Notes: generated by a model from the letters alone, not told the origin. DNA of 64,000 nucleotides from Aliiglaciecola lipolytica (GCF_018860635.1 NZ_JAHKPT010000021.1:404674-468673), one strand, 5' to 3'. Counted from the first letter of the stretch, positions 1-9,838 are shown. Numbers and translations: made by a program.

Positions 1-229
1 TCAAATCGGCAGGAAGCAGGTCGGGCGTAAATTGAACACGGTGAAAATCACCTTCAATCCCCTGCGCTAAAGCATTTACCGCTCGTGTTTTAGCCAAACC
101 TGGAGGGCCTTCAACCAACAAATGCCCATTTGCCAACAAGGCGATCATAATGTTGTGGGTTAGGTTATTTTGTCCGATCACCTGCGAATCAAGATACGCT
201 TGTAATCGCTTGAATTGTTCAACTGCCAT
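1..229 (-). CDS. MoxR-family AAA+ ATPase, N-terminal part (cut by window edge)
   Basis: The reverse strand reads from an ATG at 229 to the window edge, giving 76 residues that begin MAVEQFKRLQAYL. Residues 41-48 contain the Walker A motif EGPPGLAKT, followed by RAVNALAQ and FHRVQFTPDLLPADL, the signature of MoxR-type AAA+ proteins. Family members act as chaperone-like ATPases that mature or activate partner proteins, often with DUF58 and von Willebrand A-domain genes downstream; those partners would lie outside the window. The identification is firm, but the specific subfamily and substrate cannot be seen. It is divergent from fadI. Confidence 0.88.
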   Translation of the reverse strand, partial: MAVEQFKRLQAYLDSQVIGQNNLTHNIMIALLANGHLLVEGPPGLAKTRAVNALAQGIEGDFHRVQFTPDLLPADL

Positions 230-440
230 TAATTTGTCCTAACTACGATGAAAAAGGGTGTACATCAGATAAATGCGATGTGCATTTGGTGCTACATAGT
301 GACACATCCTTTTATATAAGGTTCCCTTTTCGAAATACAATGTTACAAATTGCCAAATTAATCGGGAATCTATGCGAAAAGCTAATTTGTTAACTAGAAT
401 TTGAATTTTATCTAACACTCTGTACAATTGGCTCATACAT

Positions 441-457
441 TACAGGTCAGACCACTC
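441..457. promoter_or_regulatory. Predicted FadR operator upstream of fadI
   Basis: The sequence TACAGGTCAGACCACTC matches the enterobacterial FadR consensus AACTGGTCNGACCAGTT at 12 of 16 defined positions, including the whole GGTC-N-GACC core. It sits 27 bases before the fadI ATG, where a repressor would block transcription of fadIJ until long-chain acyl-CoA is present. FadR regulation of fad genes is established for enterobacteria and vibrios; its presence here is inferred from this site alone. Confidence 0.65.
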
Positions 458-484
458 TGGCCGGCAAAAATACGAGGACAAATA

Positions 485-1795
485 ATGTCAGCAAAACAAA
501 CAGTTACTACTCGCAGTGGCGATAGGATCGCTATAGTGGCGGGTCTACGGACTCCTTTTGCGAAAATGGCGACCTATTTTCATGGCGTACCCGCTGTTGA
601 TTTGGGGAAATTAGTCGTCAACGAGATGATTACACGCAATAATTTGGATCCCAATTTAGTGGAGCAACTTGTTTATGGCCAAGTTGTGCAAATGCCTGAA
701 GCGCCAAACATTGCTAGAGAAATTGTACTTGGCACTGGCATGAACGTGCATACTGATGCGTATTCCGTTTCCAGAGCTTGTGCGACTAGTTTTCAAGCCA
801 CAGTCAATATTGCTGAATCTATGATGGCAGGAAACATCGCCGTTGGTATTGCTGGCGGAGCTGACTCAACTTCAGTGTCGCCTATTGGGGTTTCAAAACC
901 TCTTGCTAGAGCGCTTACCGATCTGCAAAAAACCAAAACACTTGGTCAGAAGTGGAATGTGTTTAAAAAGCTTGGATTCAAAGATTTATTGCCTGTTCCG
1001 CCCGCAGTAGCTGAATATTCCACTGGTTTATCAATGGGACAGACAGCCGAGCAAATGGCTAAAACCCATAACATTTCACGACAGGAACAAGATGCCTTAG
1101 CTCATCGTTCTCATTCCTTGGCAGCTAAGAGCTGGAATGAAGGCTTTTTAGACGATGAAGTCATGACAGCTTACGCCGAACCATACAAAGGGGCATTGGA
1201 AAAAGATAACAATGTGCGCTTCGATTCAACGTTAGAAGGCTATGCCAAGCTTCGCCCTGTTTTTGATAAAAAACACGGTACAGTAACCGCTGCGAATGCA
1301 ACACCATTAACCGATGGCGCATCTGCAATCGTGATGATGACGGAAAGCCGCGCAAAAGAATTAGGCTATAAACCGTTAGGGTACATTCGTAGTTATGCGT
1401 TTGCTGCCATAGACGTTTGGGAAGATATGTTGATGGGACCATCTTATGCGTCACCAATTGCATTGGACAGAGCAGGGATGACCTTAAACGACCTAACATT
1501 AATAGAAATGCATGAAGCGTTCGCTGCGCAAACACTGGCAAATATCAAAATGTTTGCAAGCGACAAATTTGCACAAGAAAAGCTAGGGCGAAGTAAAGCC
1601 ACTGGTGAAATAGATATGGACAAGTTCAATCAAATGGGAAGTTCAATTGCTTACGGACACCCATTTGCAGCAACCGGTACGCGGATGATCACTCAAATGC
1701 TAAATGATCTTAACCGCAAAGGCGGTGGTGCAGGTTTAGTGACTGCGTGTGCTGCAGGTGGCCTTGGTGCTGCAATGATTGTTGAAACAGAGTAA
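485..1795 (+). CDS. fadI: 3-ketoacyl-CoA thiolase FadI
   Basis: The product is 436 residues and is the thiolase (beta subunit) of the FadIJ beta-oxidation complex, cleaving 3-ketoacyl-CoA to acetyl-CoA and a shortened acyl-CoA. The ATG at 485 was chosen over an upstream in-frame TTG at 428 because GAGGACAA precedes it and the protein then starts like known FadI ([19 protein letters not shown]). The nucleophilic cysteine lies in [12 protein letters not shown], the histidine in MHEAFAAQ, and the C-terminal [15 protein letters not shown] is intact. It ends 10 bases before fadJ and is probably cotranscribed with it. A FadR-like site lies just upstream. Confidence 0.97.
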   Translation: MSAKQTVTTRSGDRIAIVAGLRTPFAKMATYFHGVPAVDLGKLVVNEMITRNNLDPNLVEQLVYGQVVQMPEAPNIAREIVLGTGMNVHTDAYSVSRACATSFQATVNIAESMMAGNIAVGIAGGADSTSVSPIGVSKPLARALTDLQKTKTLGQKWNVFKKLGFKDLLPVPPAVAEYSTGLSMGQTAEQMAKTHNISRQEQDALAHRSHSLAAKSWNEGFLDDEVMTAYAEPYKGALEKDNNVRFDSTLEGYAKLRPVFDKKHGTVTAANATPLTDGASAIVMMTESRAKELGYKPLGYIRSYAFAAIDVWEDMLMGPSYASPIALDRAGMTLNDLTLIEMHEAFAAQTLANIKMFASDKFAQEKLGRSKATGEIDMDKFNQMGSSIAYGHPFAATGTRMITQMLNDLNRKGGGAGLVTACAAGGLGAAMIVETE

Positions 1796-1805
1796 GGGGA
1801 ATTAC

Positions 1806-3995
1806 GTGGATAATGCGAATAAAGAAACTGAACTAACTCAAGCGGGCCAAGTATCTGAAGAGACTAAAGTATCTCAGCAAAATAGCGCCTTTACTCTAGA
1901 TCTACAAGACAATGGCGTTGCTATATTAACTATTGATGTGCCTGGCGAGTCGATGAACACGCTAAAAATGGAATTTGCAGATCAAATTTCAGTAATGCTA
2001 GATGAAATCGAAAGCAATAGTAAAATTAAGGGGGTGGTGGTTGTCAGTGGCAAAGAAAACTCCTTTATAGCGGGTGCTGATATTAGTATGTTAGCCTCTT
2101 GTGAGACTGCTCAGGATGTCGAGACGATTGCCACAGGCGGACAACAAATCTTTCAGCGTATAGAAGACATGCGAGTGCATTTTGTCGCTGCAATTCATGG
2201 TCCGGCACTAGGTGGCGGTCTTGAGTTGGCCTTAGCTTGTCATTCAAGAGTATGTACTGACGATAAAATAACCCAAATGGGCTTGCCTGAGGTGCAACTT
2301 GGGTTGCTTCCAGGAAGCGGCGGCACGCAACGTTTGCCGCGATTAATTGGTATCCAGCAAGCGATGAAAATGATGCTCACTGGTGCTGCAGTACGAGCTA
2401 AGCAAGGACTAAAATACGGTATTGTTGATGATATGGTTCCACGTTCGATTCTGCTCGAGGTGGCCACAGAAATGGCGTTGAAGTCAAAACCGCAACGCAC
2501 ACCCGTTAAAATGAATTTAGCGAGCCAATTCTTAGAAAAAACGTCAATTGGACGAAATACTCTTTTCAAACAAGCAAGAAAACAAACCATAAGTAAAACT
2601 AAGGGCAATTATCCCGCTCCTGAATTAATTATTGATTGTATTGAAACAGGCTTTGATAAAGGCATACAGGAAGGGATGGCGGTAGAAGCTAAGAACTTTG
2701 CTTATTTGGTTATGACCCCTGAATCTGAACAACTGCGTAATATCTTTTTCGCAACTACGGAAATGAAAAAAGAAACAGGTGTTAGCGGTGTTGAGCCTGG
2801 ACAGTTGAAAAAAGTGGGTATCTTAGGTGGTGGATTGATGGGCGGTGGTATCGCGTTTGTTACCGCTACTAAAGCAGGGTTACCTGCCAGAATTAAAGAT
2901 ATCCGGTCTGAGGGAGTCGCTAATGCGATGAAATACTCCTTTGATCTTTTAAATAAAAAGGTTAAACGCCGGTTTATGCGAAAGTCTGAAATGCAGCAGC
3001 AAATGTCTTTATTGACTGGGAGTGTTGATTACGCAGGATTTAAAGATACCGATGTGGTGATTGAGGCCGTTTTTGAAGACTTAGCGTTAAAACAGTCCAT
3101 GGTCTGTGATGTAGAGGCGAATTGTAATGAAAATACGATATTTGCCTCTAACACATCGTCAATTCCCATTGCTCAAATAGCTGAAAAGGCTGCTCGACCA
3201 GAACAAGTTATTGGATTGCATTACTTTTCACCGGTAGACAAGATGCCGCTTGCTGAAGTTATTGCCCATGATAAAACCTCAGATAAAACCATTTCAACTA
3301 CGGTGGAGCTGGCTCGTAAACAGGGTAAAACACCTATTGTGGTTAAAGATGGAGCTGGCTTTTACGTCAACCGTATTCTAGCTCCTTATATGAATGAAGC
3401 GGCAAATATACTCTTATCCGGTGAGCCAATTGAGCATATTGATAAATCCTTAGTTAAATTCGGTTTCCCAGTGGGGCCTGTTAAGTTGTTAGATGAAGTT
3501 GGTATAGATGTAGGCACGAAAATAATACCTATTTTAATGGCTCAATTTGGTGACCGATTTAAGTCAGCAGATGCATTCGATAAGGTGCTTGCTGATGATC
3601 GTAAAGGCAAAAAGAACAAACGTGGTTTTTACGCTTATTCCGGAAAGAATTCAGGAAAAGAAGTTGATGAAAGTGTTTATGAGCTTTTGGGCATAAAACC
3701 AGAACAACGCATGAGCGGAGTTGAAATATCTGAACGTTGCGTAATGTTAATGCTAAATGAAGCGGCAATGTGTTTGCATGAAGGTGTGATTCGTAATCCA
3801 CGAGATGGTGACATTGGCGCTATTTTTGGTATTGGTTTTCCGCCATTTCTTGGTGGTCCTTTCCATTACATGGATAAGCTTGGCGCAAAATTTGTTGTCG
3901 AGCGTTTACAATATTACAGCAGTAAATTCGGTGATAGATATCTTCCAGCAACCAAACTGGTTGAGATGGCGGATAATGATGAAACCTTCTATTGA
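1806..3995 (+). CDS. fadJ: Fatty acid oxidation complex alpha subunit FadJ
   Basis: This 729-residue protein combines enoyl-CoA hydratase and 3-hydroxyacyl-CoA dehydrogenase activities. The crotonase half carries GPALGGGLELALACHSRV and LPEVQLGLLPGSGGTQRLPR with the two catalytic glutamates; the dehydrogenase half carries the dinucleotide fold GILGGGLMGGGIAF and the downstream HYFSPVDKMPLAEV segment. The GTG at 1806 is preferred because AAGGGGA precedes it; the longer frame from a TTG at 1779 overlaps fadI. Length and domain order fit FadJ. It forms the complex with the adjacent FadI, and a terminator follows about 80 bases after the stop. Confidence 0.96.
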   Translation: MDNANKETELTQAGQVSEETKVSQQNSAFTLDLQDNGVAILTIDVPGESMNTLKMEFADQISVMLDEIESNSKIKGVVVVSGKENSFIAGADISMLASCETAQDVETIATGGQQIFQRIEDMRVHFVAAIHGPALGGGLELALACHSRVCTDDKITQMGLPEVQLGLLPGSGGTQRLPRLIGIQQAMKMMLTGAAVRAKQGLKYGIVDDMVPRSILLEVATEMALKSKPQRTPVKMNLASQFLEKTSIGRNTLFKQARKQTISKTKGNYPAPELIIDCIETGFDKGIQEGMAVEAKNFAYLVMTPESEQLRNIFFATTEMKKETGVSGVEPGQLKKVGILGGGLMGGGIAFVTATKAGLPARIKDIRSEGVANAMKYSFDLLNKKVKRRFMRKSEMQQQMSLLTGSVDYAGFKDTDVVIEAVFEDLALKQSMVCDVEANCNENTIFASNTSSIPIAQIAEKAARPEQVIGLHYFSPVDKMPLAEVIAHDKTSDKTISTTVELARKQGKTPIVVKDGAGFYVNRILAPYMNEAANILLSGEPIEHIDKSLVKFGFPVGPVKLLDEVGIDVGTKIIPILMAQFGDRFKSADAFDKVLADDRKGKKNKRGFYAYSGKNSGKEVDESVYELLGIKPEQRMSGVEISERCVMLMLNEAAMCLHEGVIRNPRDGDIGAIFGIGFPPFLGGPFHYMDKLGAKFVVERLQYYSSKFGDRYLPATKLVEMADNDETFY

Positions 3996-4077
3996 GCTGC
4001 TGAATCTATTGATGGAATGTAAATTACTGGTAAATGAATTGTCTACTTAAAGGGTTTGTTTTTGTAATTAAATTGTT

Positions 4078-4104
4078 AAAAGCCGGGCTTTGCTCGGCTT
4101 TTTT
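4078..4104 (+). terminator. Rho-independent terminator after fadIJ
   Basis: AAAAGCCGGGC and GCTCGGCTTTT form a stem with one G-U pair around a TTT loop, followed by T residues. It closes the fadI-fadJ unit. Confidence 0.85.
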
Positions 4105-4187
4105 AGTTGAAACCTCTAAAACTACTAGTTTTGTAAGTTTGCTTGAGTATAATTTGCGCGATTGAAACTATGCATAGGCGGGCGAAA

Positions 4188-4385
4188 ATGATTTTAGCGA
4201 TAATAAGTTGTTTAGTGTTTAGCGTATATTACTATGTTGAAGCTTTCAAAAGTGCGTTACCAGCGAAAAAGTGGGCGTTAGCAGGGCTTATGTTTGGTCC
4301 CATGATCTTACCAATGTTTTCAATTTCTCAACGAGTCGCTTTGCGTCAATCTCGTGGTTTTAATAATTCTCTGCTAAGAGTGTAG
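4188..4385 (+). CDS. Small two-helix inner-membrane protein of unknown function
   Basis: The ATG at 4188 gives 65 residues starting MILAIISCLVFSVYYYVEAF. AGGCGGG lies just upstream as a possible ribosome binding site; in-frame starts at 4143 and 4170 are weaker. Two hydrophobic stretches (about residues 1-19 and 27-43, ALAGLMFGPMILPMF) are separated by a short KSALPAKKW loop and followed by a basic tail, so both ends probably face the same side. Position between two terminators shows it is its own transcription unit. I do not recognise a named family; a real gene is likely because of the conserved-looking composition and tight terminator spacing. Confidence 0.6.
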   Translation: MILAIISCLVFSVYYYVEAFKSALPAKKWALAGLMFGPMILPMFSISQRVALRQSRGFNNSLLRV

Positions 4386-4392
4386 GGCATAA

Positions 4393-4420
4393 AAAAAAGA
4401 GAGGATAACCTCTCTTTTTT
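4393..4420. terminator. Bidirectional terminator
   Basis: The stem AGAGAGG/CCTCTCT has an ATAA loop and is flanked by A residues on the left and T residues on the right, so it can work in both directions. It serves the small membrane gene on the plus strand and the repeat-peptide gene on the minus strand. Confidence 0.85.
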
Positions 4421-4464
4421 CAAATACTGTCCTTGTCATATTCTAAAATCCAATGCATTAGCAC

Positions 4465-4695
4465 TTAAAAACCAATACCGCCACCAGGCTTAAGAACCTT
4501 ATTATTATCGAATCCGATACCGCCACCAGGCTTAAGAACCTTGTTAGTGTCGAATCCAATACCGCCACCAGGCTTAAGGACTTTGTTTGAACTAGTCGAT
4601 ACAGTTTTTTGCTGTTCGGTTATATTGGCACCATCTAAGTTTGCGCTTGTAGGTGTCGTAGTTAGCATTAGTGCTACAGCATAAGCTTTTAACAT
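4465..4695 (-). CDS. Short secreted protein with three tandem NKVLKPGGGIGF repeats
   Basis: The 76-residue product starts with a likely signal peptide (MLKAYAVALMLTTTPTSA, cut after SA), then a short linker (NLDGANITEQQKTVSTSS) and three copies of a 14-residue unit, NKVLKPGGGIGF plus D-T or D-N, the last copy ending at the final phenylalanine. A ribosome binding site (AGAGGAA) precedes the ATG. No cysteines, no lipobox and no known domain are visible. All base differences between the 12-residue repeat cores are synonymous, so the peptide itself appears to be under selection. Function is unknown; a processed peptide, surface protein or periplasmic binding peptide are possible. Confidence 0.75.
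   Translation of the reverse strand: MLKAYAVALMLTTTPTSANLDGANITEQQKTVSTSSNKVLKPGGGIGFDTNKVLKPGGGIGFDNNKVLKPGGGIGF
4468..4587 (-). repeat. 42-bp coding tandem repeat, 3 copies (last one 36 bp)
   Basis: Copies occupy 4546-4587, 4504-4545 and 4468-4503. They share the central CTTAAGCCTGGTGGCGGTAT exactly; differences at the Asn, Lys, Val, Ile, Gly and Phe codons are third-position and silent. Confidence 0.95.
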
Positions 4696-5043
4696 CTTTC
4701 GGTTCCTCTTTGATACTTCTGTATTATTTTAATTTTATAACTGACAATTTTTTGTCAATCATTTATATATCTGCGAGGAATATGCCAACTTTAACTTTTG
4801 CTGAAATATTTTACCGATTAGAGCGTTGAAATCCTCACATTCAAATGAATTAACCTTATAATTCAATGGTTTGGGATTTTTGTTGTTTTTGCAGGATTTT
4901 TTAAAAATTAAGAGTTCATCATTGGACGTCAATTCCACAACTAATATCAAAAGTCGATATTCTGGCGTTGGAATTTTGACTGTTAGTCAGCAAGCGAGCG
5001 GGTTGGTGATACCTAGAAGATAACGAATTAACCGGAGTGTAGG
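4696..5043. other. Intergenic stretch, mostly without recognised content
   Basis: The right part must hold the promoter and leader of the repeat-peptide gene. An open frame of 63 codons on the minus strand (4759-4950) has only a TTG start, no clear ribosome binding site and biased AT-rich codons; it may be a chance frame or a decayed remnant. Nothing else is recognised. Confidence 0.5.
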
Positions 5044-8000
5044 TTAATTCGTGCCGATTAATTGGCTAATGTGGACATTTTCGGCCAACAGTTTTTCAAA
5101 CTTTTTGGCATTTAAGGGTTTACTATATAAGTAGCCCTGCAACATTTCACAATCATAAAGGCTCAGAATTTCGAGCTGTTTCTCTTGTTCTACGCCCTCA
5201 GCAACTACTTTTAACCCTAGATTGTGGGCAATATTAATTATTGCTGCGGTCATATGTTTGTCTACGCTACTAATAGCGATGTCATCAATAAAAGCTTTAT
5301 CTATTTTCAGCGTATTGAGCGGGAACTTCTTCAAATAGGCTAAAGATGAATAGCCGGTGCCAAAGTCGTCTAACGCGAGGTGTATGCCCTTCTCACGCAA
5401 TCTTTGCATCATTTGCAAGGCTTGCTCTGGATTTTGCATTAGCGTGCCTTCCGTTATCTCACACTCTAAATGGAGCGGTGATAAGCCTACTTTTTGTAGT
5501 ATACGGGAAATACGATCATCAAGATCCGGCAATTCAAATTGCCGAGCCGAGATATTCACTGCTACACGCCCAGTGAATAACCCTTGTGAAACCCAACGTT
5601 TAGTATCTTCACAGGCTTTGCGAAGTACTTGCTCGCCAATGTCAATGATTTGACCCGTTTCTTCTGCTAAGGGAATAAATTGTGCTGGGCTGACAATACC
5701 TTTGTCGGGGTGTTCAAAACGTACTAAGGCTTCCATGCTTACAAGTCTGCCGGTGGCGATATCAACTTTAGGTTGATAGAAAACAGTGAACAAGTCATCT
5801 TTCAAACCATAGCGGATAAGGTTTTCGATTTGTAATTGGCGAACTGCATTTTGGTTCATTTCACCGCTAAAGAATTGGTATTTGTTGCCGCCAGCATTTT
5901 TGGCAAAATACATCGCAGTATCAGAATTTTTTAACAGCTCTTGAGTTGAAGTACCATCTTCAGGATAGAAAGCGATACCAACACTTGCCCCTAAAACAAA
6001 TTCTTGTTTGTTAATCAAAAACGGGTGGGCCATCTGATCTAAAATACGCTGGGCATAATGGTTAATGCGCTGCATATCTTCTTCGCGGTCGACTAGAATA
6101 CTAAATTCATCGCCGCCTAAGCGGTAACATGTTGCATTGGTGCCGGTAATTTTTTGCAGCCTTTTACCAATTTGCTTGATCAAAATATCACCAGTTTGGT
6201 GGCCTAAAGAGTCATTGATTTTTTTGAAGTTGTCCATGTCTAAACACACTAACGCATGGGGCACATCTTTACGCACTAGGTTGTGATGGCTAGCTTGGAA
6301 AAAAGATCGATTGGGCATTTCTGTTAGTGGATCAGTATTGGCCAATTTCAACAATTCTTTTTCGGTGCTTTTACGAGAAGTGATATCCGAAAATACACCC
6401 ACATAATGAGTTGTTTTGCCATCTTCTCCATGGATCGCATCGACATTCAATTCCATTTCATAGCGTTCGCCATTGGCGCGTCTAGATTCAACTTCGCCAT
6501 TCCAATTGCCTTTTTGACGCAGTGCTTTTTTCACTTCCTCGGTGAAAGCTTCCGGGTATTGATTGAATTTAAGATAGCTAGCTAAACCCTGCTCACGGGT
6601 TTCACCGGTGTAATTACAATAAGACTGATTAACTGAAATAAAGCGGAAGGTTGTATCGGCAATAAACACACCGTCAGAAATGGTTTCAATTGAACGTTCG
6701 TAAAGTTTAAGCTGTTCTTCGGCTTGTTTTAAATGACTGATATTCTTAAGGGTACCAGTCATCCTAATCGGCTGATCATTATTATCCCGCTTGACAATCA
6801 TCCCTCTATCTAAAATCCAAACCCAATCACCTTTAAATGTGCGAGCTCGATAGGTAACTTGGAAATAGTCCGATTTTTTATCGATGTGGGTCTTTAGCGC
6901 TTCTTGAACCCGTAACATATCATTGGGATGGATATTGGCTTGATAGGAACTGTTCGAACGAATGTCGTCTTGCGGAAAATCCATCGTTCCCCATGTATTG
7001 GCACGATATACCTGCCCTCGGTAAACATCCCAATCCCAGAGTTCATCTCCACTGCTCCAAAGGGTAAGCTTTAGACGTTCTTCACTTTCTTTAATGGCAT
7101 TTTGTACCGCCAGTTTACGCCTGTATTGCCGTAACATCAGCAATAATACAAGAATGGCGGACAATCCATACAACGCCATGGCTGGTGTATCTAGCCAAAG
7201 CGGCGGTGAAATCATTATGTTAAGTCTTGCGGTCTTGGACCAAGGCCCATCACCAATACGTCCTTGGACTTCAAAAACATGGTTTCCATAGGTTTCAATG
7301 GAAAAGGAAGCAAACCTTCCATTATTGCCGGTTTCAATCCAGGTATCTCGCCAACCCAGTAATCGATAACGATAGTTCAACTCATTTTGATACAACGAAT
7401 TAATATGATCGAAATACAAAGTAAATGGAATGTTTTCGTAAGACAAAGAGATAGAACTAGTTAAACTCAAGGGTTTAGTTAATGGCGAGCCTTCAACACC
7501 GATAGCTACAGGTTTATTGTGAATCCATAATTCAGTGATTTTGGGCGGACTTAAAGTTGGTAAGGGGGATGCTGTTCCGCTATTTCCCAGCGTTAAATCT
7601 GTGAGTTTTTGGGGATTAAAAACATGGAAGCCATCTGTGCCACCAAAAAACAACATACCTTCTGCTGTCATCAAGGTGGCGCCTTGGTTCAAATCATTGT
7701 AATCCAAAGTTTGTCGAGGAATTAACTGTAATATCTCACCTGTTTCCAATGAAATTTGCCAAATTTCTGATTGACTACATTGCCATACCGATGTTTGATT
7801 TTGGGTATCTAGTACGGAATTTACGACAATGCCTCTCACGTTATATCCACGGGGGTGGATCTGTTCTATCGGGGCATATGTTTTTTTATCAAGTTTGAAA
7901 ATTCCGTGTTTTCCTGTGGACGCCCAAAACGCATCAGCCGTTTCATGAACGTTATAAACCACGGGTTGATCTTCGTCTAAATTGTTTTGTAATAAGATAC

Positions 8001-9570
8001 GAGTAGAGTTTGCGTAGTTTTGATCGGTAACAACAATGCCTGCATCAGTTTTTAGCCATATATTGTTTTGGCTATCTAAAAGCAGTTGGGCTATCACTCC
8101 ACTATTCAAGCCTTTATAAGATATTTCTGTTGGTGTTTTGGCTAGGTCTTTAGCATCGACTAAAAAAGAATGCTCCTTAATGTCTTTTACCCAGAACTGC
8201 TCTTGCATCGGCTCTAATTCGGTTATCGGTGTTCCTGAAAATAACGTTTTTACATGATTTAAATTGTCATCTTTGAATTCATAAACATGAATACCGGTAT
8301 CAGTGGCCAGCCACAAGCGTTTTTCTGCATCAACCTCCACATCCCAGACGAGAGTAGTGGATTCTTGCAAAAAGCGTCTAAATTCACCTGTTTGGATATT
8401 ATATAGACTGACTCCTCCACTTAACGGAGCTATCCATATAGTTTTATCACCGTTATCTGCAAACCCCCAGACACTATTACTAATGCCCGGCAAATTATCA
8501 TTAACTATTTTGAAATGTTTAATCGCGGAAAACAATTTATGATATTGGAAAAGACCTGCCGCATGTGTACCAAACCAAATTGAATTATTACTACTTTTAT
8601 AAGCTTTAATAATGATTGTGTTAATTAACCCTATGTATTTCCCATTATCTCGGTCAATGGAAAATACTGACTGCTCTCTACTATCATAAATACTGATACC
8701 ATCTGTGGTACCTAACCAAACGTTGCCATCATCGCTTTGTACTATGGTACGAACAGTGTTGTTAATAATTTTCAGTTGATCATTTCGCAAGGCATCCAGT
8801 TGTAACTCTATCTGGTAATCTTCTGATAAAACAATAGCGCCAACCGAAGTACCTAACCAATACTGGTTATCAATTTTTACTATATCAAACAGGGTTTTCG
8901 CATTTAACTGAATATTCCAGGGGTTTTTCTCTTGTAAATTGTATAAATAGTTAGTTTTTGGGTCGATAGCATAAATGCCGCTTTTTTCAGTACCTAACCA
9001 AATAATATCGTCTTCAGCGTAAATAGTTCTTACTGAGTCATTTAATTTAGCACCGTTACTAAATTCAACGACAGTAAAGTCATCTAATTCTGGGTTATAT
9101 TCGTAAAGTGATGTTTCACCTGAAAAAAGTAATTTACCTTGTTTGGTTTCACCAATAGCCCAAAATATATTGGATTTTAAATTAGAGTTCTTTCGGCCAT
9201 ACACTTGGAAATCATCTTTTTCCGGTAGGTACCTGGCAATTGCCCCCATACTTGAAAACCATAGGTTATTGTTGGAATCGATAAATAATTTTCGAATCAC
9301 TTCAATGGGAAACTGTTTTTCGTCTGGTAATTTAGGGGTATATTGTTTGAAATCTGTGCCGTCAAAACGGTTCAAGCCATCGACTGTGGCGAACCAAATG
9401 TATCCATCTTTATCTTCAATAATATCTAATACGGTTCTTTGAGACAGGCCTTGTTGCACCGAGAAATTACGAAGCTGAATATCTGCTACATTGGCGTAGG
9501 ATTTAGAATAGGATAAGGACAAAAGCATGATTAATGCGATTAGCCCAGTAGACTGAAATAATCGTCTCAA
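5044..9570 (-). CDS. Membrane sensor with two-component propeller, Y_Y_Y, PAS, GGDEF and EAL domains
   Basis: This 1508-residue protein has a signal peptide (to about residue 26, SKSYA), about 14 beta-propeller repeats of the Reg_prop type (for example DKDGYIWFATVDGLNRFDG) to about residue 650, a Y_Y_Y domain (about 710-790), one transmembrane helix (about 800-820), two PAS/PAC modules, a GGDEF domain with intact RLGGDEFSIL, and an EAL domain with intact MEALVRF and DDFGTGYSSL. It should sense a periplasmic ligand, possibly a polysaccharide breakdown product, and make or degrade cyclic di-GMP. The TTG start has AGGTGA eight bases upstream. Both catalytic domains look active, so the net direction cannot be told. 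Confidence 0.93.
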   Translation of the reverse strand: MRRLFQSTGLIALIMLLSLSYSKSYANVADIQLRNFSVQQGLSQRTVLDIIEDKDGYIWFATVDGLNRFDGTDFKQYTPKLPDEKQFPIEVIRKLFIDSNNNLWFSSMGAIARYLPEKDDFQVYGRKNSNLKSNIFWAIGETKQGKLLFSGETSLYEYNPELDDFTVVEFSNGAKLNDSVRTIYAEDDIIWLGTEKSGIYAIDPKTNYLYNLQEKNPWNIQLNAKTLFDIVKIDNQYWLGTSVGAIVLSEDYQIELQLDALRNDQLKIINNTVRTIVQSDDGNVWLGTTDGISIYDSREQSVFSIDRDNGKYIGLINTIIIKAYKSSNNSIWFGTHAAGLFQYHKLFSAIKHFKIVNDNLPGISNSVWGFADNGDKTIWIAPLSGGVSLYNIQTGEFRRFLQESTTLVWDVEVDAEKRLWLATDTGIHVYEFKDDNLNHVKTLFSGTPITELEPMQEQFWVKDIKEHSFLVDAKDLAKTPTEISYKGLNSGVIAQLLLDSQNNIWLKTDAGIVVTDQNYANSTRILLQNNLDEDQPVVYNVHETADAFWASTGKHGIFKLDKKTYAPIEQIHPRGYNVRGIVVNSVLDTQNQTSVWQCSQSEIWQISLETGEILQLIPRQTLDYNDLNQGATLMTAEGMLFFGGTDGFHVFNPQKLTDLTLGNSGTASPLPTLSPPKITELWIHNKPVAIGVEGSPLTKPLSLTSSISLSYENIPFTLYFDHINSLYQNELNYRYRLLGWRDTWIETGNNGRFASFSIETYGNHVFEVQGRIGDGPWSKTARLNIMISPPLWLDTPAMALYGLSAILVLLLMLRQYRRKLAVQNAIKESEERLKLTLWSSGDELWDWDVYRGQVYRANTWGTMDFPQDDIRSNSSYQANIHPNDMLRVQEALKTHIDKKSDYFQVTYRARTFKGDWVWILDRGMIVKRDNNDQPIRMTGTLKNISHLKQAEEQLKLYERSIETISDGVFIADTTFRFISVNQSYCNYTGETREQGLASYLKFNQYPEAFTEEVKKALRQKGNWNGEVESRRANGERYEMELNVDAIHGEDGKTTHYVGVFSDITSRKSTEKELLKLANTDPLTEMPNRSFFQASHHNLVRKDVPHALVCLDMDNFKKINDSLGHQTGDILIKQIGKRLQKITGTNATCYRLGGDEFSILVDREEDMQRINHYAQRILDQMAHPFLINKQEFVLGASVGIAFYPEDGTSTQELLKNSDTAMYFAKNAGGNKYQFFSGEMNQNAVRQLQIENLIRYGLKDDLFTVFYQPKVDIATGRLVSMEALVRFEHPDKGIVSPAQFIPLAEETGQIIDIGEQVLRKACEDTKRWVSQGLFTGRVAVNISARQFELPDLDDRISRILQKVGLSPLHLECEITEGTLMQNPEQALQMMQRLREKGIHLALDDFGTGYSSLAYLKKFPLNTLKIDKAFIDDIAISSVDKHMTAAIINIAHNLGLKVVAEGVEQEKQLEILSLYDCEMLQGYLYSKPLNAKKFEKLLAENVHISQLIGTN

Positions 9571-9838
9571 ATCGATGTTTCACCTATCTCAAATGCATTT
9601 TGTTTTTTTATTATTATTATTTTCATAAAAAGCAATGACAATGTGATGAACTAAGGTAGCTAATATGCCCAATTTAAGTGCACTGTACAAGTTCTGAGTG
9701 ACTTCTTTACCGTTTAAATAACAAATATTTACATTTTCGTTTAAAAACCGTTCTAAAATACTGGTTTAAAAAGTCAGGAACATGCAAATTGGAAGTGATG
9801 GTAGTTAAGCGCCATGTCACTTTGCGCAACCTCAAAAT

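Noticed and set aside
4759-4950. 63-codon minus-strand open frame starting with TTG
   Set aside because: No ribosome binding site, no ATG, AT-driven composition and no recognisable motif. Mentioned only as part of the intergenic region.
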